Below are positions 59,932 to 64,000 of a stretch of 64,000 bases of DNA, one piece after another. The notes under the pieces were generated by a model. That model was not told the origin of the DNA, made no database searches, and saw only the letters and a program-made list of their open reading frames with translations. The position numbers and the translations under genes are program-made. The DNA is from Polynucleobacter sp. JS-Polo-80-F4 (lineage in GTDB: Bacteria > Pseudomonadota > Gammaproteobacteria > Burkholderiales > Burkholderiaceae), in contig NZ_JACVPI010000001.1 of the NCBI RefSeq assembly GCF_018881965.1, positions 1,432,018 to 1,496,017 on the forward strand, in the 5' to 3' direction. Numbering within the stretch: position 1 is the stretch's first letter; every line of letters begins with the position of its first letter.

Positions 59932-62900
59932 TTGAGCATTTTTACCTCCTTTATTCGAGGGGTTGTTGAGAAGCGCGCGCTTGTCATATTTGCTTCGATC
60001 GTATTGCTTGGTTTAGGCGTATTCAGTCTAAGCAAATTGCCTATTCAGCCATATCCAGGTGTGGCTCCTTTAACCATTCAAGCAATTTCTCAATGGCCAG
60101 GTCGAAGTACTGCTGAAGTAGAGCAACAAGTTACTATTCCGGTCGAGAATGCCTTGGCCGGTATTCCGGGGTTGCAGGCTTTTCGTTCGGTATCGCTATT
60201 TGGTTTATCTGTGGTTACTCTGAAATTTACGGAGACTACGGATTCATTTAAAGCGCGACAAATATTTATTAGTAACTTAAATGGCGTGAATTTTCCGCCC
60301 GGTGTTACCTCCAGCATCAGCCCTGATTCAGATGCGATTGGTGAAATTATGCGTTATGAGGTGAGGTCTGACTATGCCTCATCCACGCAGTTAAAAACAT
60401 TACAGAACTATGAGATCTATAAAGAGCTAAAGCAGACGCCTGGAGTGGCTGATGTTTCCTCTTTTGGCGGCAAAGTGCGTCAGTATCAAGTCGTCGTGAG
60501 TCCTGAGAGTCTTCAGGCAAAGGGCGTATCTGTTAATCAGTTGATTGATGCTTTAACGAACGCTAATAGCAATACTGGTGGGGGACTACTGCCGACCGGT
60601 GAACAGCAGTTTGTAGTACGTGGTGTCGGCCTCTTGAAAAATATTGACGATATCAAACAGGTAGTCATCACAATCAATAACGGCGTACCAATTCGTATAG
60701 GAGATGTGGCGAAAGTCGAAATTGGAAATGCTCCTCGCTTGGGAATGTTCCAATTCAATGACAACCCAGACTCCGTAGAGGGCATCATTTATTTACGCCG
60801 CGGTGAGAACGCTACAGAGGTTTTAGCTCGCGTGCGAACCACCATTGAAAATATTAATAAGCATGTATTGCCTCCTGGTATCGAAGTAAAGCCATTCTAT
60901 GACCGACAAGCTTTGTTGGATATCACGATTGGTACCGTTAAACATACCTTACTCATCGGTATCTCACTGGTTCTAGTCGTCCTGTATTTATTCTTAGGCA
61001 ATTTGCGCGCTGCAGCAGTAGTTGCGGCAATCATCCCTCTGTCACTATGCGTTTCATTTATACAGATGCACCTATGGAGTGTCCCAGCGAATTTGATTTC
61101 CTTGGGGGCAATTGACTTCGGCGTCATTGTTGATGCGGCAGTGATCTTATGTGAAAACGTGATGCGTCATTTGGAAGAGGGCGGTAAGCGCCTAAACCAA
61201 AGCATTATTCTTGCCACCAGTGAAGTACAGCGTGCCATGATTTATTCCACAGGAATCATCATCGTTGCTTATTCACCATTATTTTTTATGGGTGGCGTGG
61301 AGGGCATTATTTTTAGACCAATGGCTTTCACCATGGGTTTTGCCTTACTTGCCGCAATGGTATTGAGCTTAACCTTTTTACCGGCAATGGTTTCTTTGGT
61401 CTTTGGCGAAAATCTGCATCACAAGCCACCAGCATTTATTACGAAGTTAATTGCAGGCTACAAACCATTGTTGCGTAGGTTGATGGATCGTCCGCTAACC
61501 GTGTTTTCAGTTACCGTTTTTGTATTGGCTATTACGCTATTGAGTATGACCCGCCTTGGAACAGCGTTCTTACCTACGCTTGAAGAGAACAATATTTGGT
61601 TGCGCGTTACCCTACCCAATACAGTTGACTTGGATTATTCAATTAAGATCGCCAATCAATTGCGTCAAAACTTCATGGAGCGCCCTGAAATTGATCGGGT
61701 TGCCGCTCAGATTGGCCGTCCTGATGACGGCACTGATTCCACAGGAGTGTTTAATCAGGAGTATGGCCTTTACCTTAAGGGCCCAGACAAAATGCCTGCC
61801 GGTTCGTCCAAAAAGTCGTTGATTACTCAGCTGGAAAAAGAGCTCGATACCATTCCTGGGATTACTTATAGCTTCTCTCAATATATTGAAGATAACGTCA
61901 ATGAGGCTTTATCAGGCGTTAAGGGAGAGAACTCCGTAAAGATTTATGGCTCAGATTTAGATATATTGGATCAGAAGGCACATGAAGTAGTTGCGCAGCT
62001 TAAAAAGGTCCGTGGTGTTGCAGATGAGGGCGTTCTTAAAGAGCTTGGTCAGCCTACCTTAAATATCCAGATTGATCGTGACCGTGCTGCACGTTATGGT
62101 ATTAATGTTAATGACATCCAGACTGTGGTTGCCAATGCTATTGGCGGCGCTGCAGTAACAAACTTACTTGAAGATGAAAAGACCTTTGGTATTGCCATTC
62201 GCCTTAACGAGGGTAGTCGTAATGATGTGGCGGATATCGGCAATCTATTAGTCGACGCCCCAAGCGATACTAAGATTCCATTGTCTATGGTGGCGACAGT
62301 GAAGCTTACTGATGGACCATTTTTTATCTATCGTGAAGCAGGTAAGCGTTATATCGCTATTAAATTTAGCGTTCGTAATCGTGATTTAGGAAGCGCCGTG
62401 GAGGATGCTCAGTATCTGGTGGAGAAGAATATTACTTTGCCGCCAAATTACTCCATCAGTTGGGATGGCCAGTTTAATCAAATGAAGCAGGCACATAAAA
62501 AGCTGATGGTCATTGTTCCTTTGGCTCTAACTGGCATCTTCCTATTACTTGTTAGTGCATTTGGTAATTTCCGTGATGCCTTCATTGTGATGATTAACGT
62601 ACCGTTTGCTGCCATTGGAGGTGTGATTGCATTGCATCTCGCAGGTGAGACTTTGAGTATTTCTGCTTTCTTTGGATTCTTGTCTCTCTTTGGTATAGCA
62701 ATTCAGGATGGGGTGATTCTGATTTCCTTCATCAATAAAACTACCGCCAAAGAACATGGTGAAATGAAGGATGTGATGGTTGACGGTGCCGCTCTTCGGG
62801 TGCGACCTGTATTAATGACCGCAATCCTTGCGGGCTTAGGTCTTTTACCAGCCGCCCTGTCTCACTCAATAGGTTCTGAGGCGCAAAGACCTTTAGCGCT

Positions 62901-63009
62901 TGTCATTGTTGGCGGCATGGTCTCCACAATTATTTTGACATTGCTTGTATTGCCAGTGATTTATAGCTGGTTTAGAGGTCGCGCTCTAAATGCAATGCAA
63001 AATATCTAA
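59932..63009 (+). CDS. CzcA-type heavy-metal RND efflux pump
   Basis: 1025 residues from TTG at 59932, directly after the adaptor stop, with AGGAGG upstream. Twelve membrane helices and two large periplasmic loops. In helix 4, Asp395, Asp401 and Glu408 ([17 protein letters not shown]) keep the spacing of CzcA Asp402/408/Glu415, the divalent-cation proton-relay type (Zn, Co, Cd) rather than the CusA monovalent type. It exports metal with proton influx. Coexpressed with CzcB- and CzcC-like genes; no sensor pair is in the window. Confidence 0.9.
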   Translation: MSIFTSFIRGVVEKRALVIFASIVLLGLGVFSLSKLPIQPYPGVAPLTIQAISQWPGRSTAEVEQQVTIPVENALAGIPGLQAFRSVSLFGLSVVTLKFTETTDSFKARQIFISNLNGVNFPPGVTSSISPDSDAIGEIMRYEVRSDYASSTQLKTLQNYEIYKELKQTPGVADVSSFGGKVRQYQVVVSPESLQAKGVSVNQLIDALTNANSNTGGGLLPTGEQQFVVRGVGLLKNIDDIKQVVITINNGVPIRIGDVAKVEIGNAPRLGMFQFNDNPDSVEGIIYLRRGENATEVLARVRTTIENINKHVLPPGIEVKPFYDRQALLDITIGTVKHTLLIGISLVLVVLYLFLGNLRAAAVVAAIIPLSLCVSFIQMHLWSVPANLISLGAIDFGVIVDAAVILCENVMRHLEEGGKRLNQSIILATSEVQRAMIYSTGIIIVAYSPLFFMGGVEGIIFRPMAFTMGFALLAAMVLSLTFLPAMVSLVFGENLHHKPPAFITKLIAGYKPLLRRLMDRPLTVFSVTVFVLAITLLSMTRLGTAFLPTLEENNIWLRVTLPNTVDLDYSIKIANQLRQNFMERPEIDRVAAQIGRPDDGTDSTGVFNQEYGLYLKGPDKMPAGSSKKSLITQLEKELDTIPGITYSFSQYIEDNVNEALSGVKGENSVKIYGSDLDILDQKAHEVVAQLKKVRGVADEGVLKELGQPTLNIQIDRDRAARYGINVNDIQTVVANAIGGAAVTNLLEDEKTFGIAIRLNEGSRNDVADIGNLLVDAPSDTKIPLSMVATVKLTDGPFFIYREAGKRYIAIKFSVRNRDLGSAVEDAQYLVEKNITLPPNYSISWDGQFNQMKQAHKKLMVIVPLALTGIFLLLVSAFGNFRDAFIVMINVPFAAIGGVIALHLAGETLSISAFFGFLSLFGIAIQDGVILISFINKTTAKEHGEMKDVMVDGAALRVRPVLMTAILAGLGLLPAALSHSIGSEAQRPLALVIVGGMVSTIILTLLVLPVIYSWFRGRALNAMQNI

Positions 63010-63029
63010 AATTCAGAAAGCCAATTTTT

Positions 63030-63824
63030 ATGAGCAATCGTCAACCTCACATCTTGGTTTCCAATGATGATGGCTATTTAGCTCCTGGCTTATTGGCTTT
63101 AGTAGAAGCGGTGCGTCCTTTGGGTCGTATTACTGTGATTGCTCCCGAGCAGAACCACAGTGGCGCATCCAACTCATTAACGCTTTCTAGGCCCCTCTCG
63201 ATTCATCGCGTAGCTGGTGGTGAGCGTGATGGCTTTTTCTTCATCAATGGCACACCCACAGATTGTGTGCACGTTGCCATGACGGGTTTTTTGGATGAGA
63301 AGCCTGATCTTGTGATCTCCGGAATTAATCAAGGTGAGAATATGGGTGAAGATACGCTCTACTCTGGCACTGTTGCTGCTGCGGTGGAGGGTGTCATGTT
63401 TGGCGTGCCCGGTATTGCTTTCTCACAAATTGATCGTGGCTGGAATCGCATTGAAGATGCCGCTAAAGCTGCGCATGATGTTGTGGCTCAAATGCTGGTT
63501 TCTGCTTTAAGCAAAAATCATGCTGATGGGGTAGCAACACTACTCAATGTCAATATTCCCAATCGTCCCTATGCTGACTTATATCGTTGGCGGGTTACTC
63601 GCTTAGGTAATCGGCATCATTCACAGCCGGTAGTAGTGCAAGATAGCCCTCGCGGCGAGAAGATCTATTGGATTGGTGCTGCAGGTGATGTCAAAGAAGG
63701 TTCTGAAGGTACAGACTTTCATGCGATTGCGCAGGGGTGTATTTCTATTACTCCAATGCAGCTGGATTTAACACACCATGCACGCTTAGCTGCAATGCGT
63801 GCCAATGGTTGGGATCGCGGTTGA
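63030..63824 (+). CDS. surE: 5'/3'-nucleotidase SurE
   Basis: 264 residues. The metal site is in [18 protein letters not shown] (Asp-Asp), with Ser and Asn in the [11 protein letters not shown] and [20 protein letters not shown] blocks. It removes phosphate from nucleoside monophosphates (and short polyphosphate) in the cytoplasm. It begins 20 bases after the Czc pump gene. pcm overlaps its stop by 4 bases, the usual surE-pcm pairing in protein-repair and stress loci. Confidence 0.94.
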   Translation: MSNRQPHILVSNDDGYLAPGLLALVEAVRPLGRITVIAPEQNHSGASNSLTLSRPLSIHRVAGGERDGFFFINGTPTDCVHVAMTGFLDEKPDLVISGINQGENMGEDTLYSGTVAAAVEGVMFGVPGIAFSQIDRGWNRIEDAAKAAHDVVAQMLVSALSKNHADGVATLLNVNIPNRPYADLYRWRVTRLGNRHHSQPVVVQDSPRGEKIYWIGAAGDVKEGSEGTDFHAIAQGCISITPMQLDLTHHARLAAMRANGWDRG

Positions 63825-64000
63825 AGGCACCCACCGAACGCTTTGCTGCCTATCGGCAGGCCCTGGCTGCAAAAGTGCATGCTGGTGGCGTAAAGCACGG
63901 TAAAACTCTAGAGGCTATTGCCACAGTTCCTAGGCATGCATTTATGGACGCAGGTTTGCATCCACAAGCCTATGAAGACACTGCACTCCCCATTGGGCAT
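63821..64000 (+). CDS. pcm: Protein-L-isoaspartate O-methyltransferase, N-terminal part
   Basis: The window ends inside this gene, leaving 60 codons from TTG at 63821, which overlaps the surE stop as TTGA. The visible part [20 protein letters not shown] with [11 protein letters not shown] is the PCMT N-terminal block ending in the conserved ALPIG(H/Y) before the SAM motif. The enzyme methylates isoaspartyl residues for repair. The rest lies outside. Confidence 0.88.
   Translation, partial: MKAPTERFAAYRQALAAKVHAGGVKHGKTLEAIATVPRHAFMDAGLHPQAYEDTALPIGH

Overview
The window looks like a chromosome segment of a small-genome freshwater betaproteobacterium, most likely Polynucleobacter or a close Burkholderiaceae relative. 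This is inference from gene content and moderate GC, not from a 16S gene, which is absent. Supporting signs are four Bug-type tripartite-tricarboxylate receptor proteins scattered without transporter genes, a type B ribosomal protein L31, an ffs SRP RNA gene next to dnaX-ybaB-recR, AddAB-type recombination nucleases, surE-pcm, and dense packing of short operons on both strands.

Layout. 0-9 kb: end of a LOG-family gene, a channel-like membrane protein, a BaiN-type flavoprotein, TerC, a truncated haemoglobin, a phasin-like protein, a Tat-exported FAH-family enzyme, a four-domain rhodanese, a Bug receptor and a small histone H1-like protein behind a palindrome. 9-18 kb: 3-hydroxyisobutyrate dehydrogenase, selD-rhlE, a GNAT/thioesterase/thiol dioxygenase operon, and a tungstate/molybdate group (tupA, ModE-like regulator, modA) that lacks permease and ATPase genes. 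18-28 kb: Fur-box feoAB, a cytochrome c, an outer-membrane barrel, SemiSWEET, fumarylpyruvate hydrolase, a lipoprotein hydrolase, enoyl-CoA hydratase, DUF5993-dsbB and two Bug receptors. 28-32 kb: a four-gene envelope lipoprotein cassette (COG3014-like, YcfL, LpoB, LpoB/CsgG-like). 32-37.7 kb: a GT39-like glycosyltransferase followed by MATE, rpmE2, rho, trxA. 37.7-51 kb: a DNA-repair-rich stretch with addB-addA, brnTA, a Bug receptor with tartrate dehydrogenase, LexA-box umuDC, higBA and an ExoX-like exonuclease. 51-64 kb: an exported rhodanese, ffs, dnaX-ybaB-recR, an OprB-type porin, a CzcCBA heavy-metal RND operon, surE and the start of pcm.

How the genes fit together. Several units are coherent: ferrous iron uptake under Fur; SOS mutagenic repair under LexA next to AddAB and two toxin-antitoxin pairs; a divalent-metal efflux pump; and a lipoprotein set centred on LpoB, a known activator of peptidoglycan synthases. 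No phage, insertion sequence, CRISPR array, tRNA or rRNA gene was seen. The parts that most reward a second look are the lipoprotein cassette, the exported FAH enzyme, the orphan W/Mo receptors around one regulator, the palindrome upstream of the H1-like gene, the BrnTA inverted repeat, and the histidine-rich cytoplasmic tail on the Czc adaptor.
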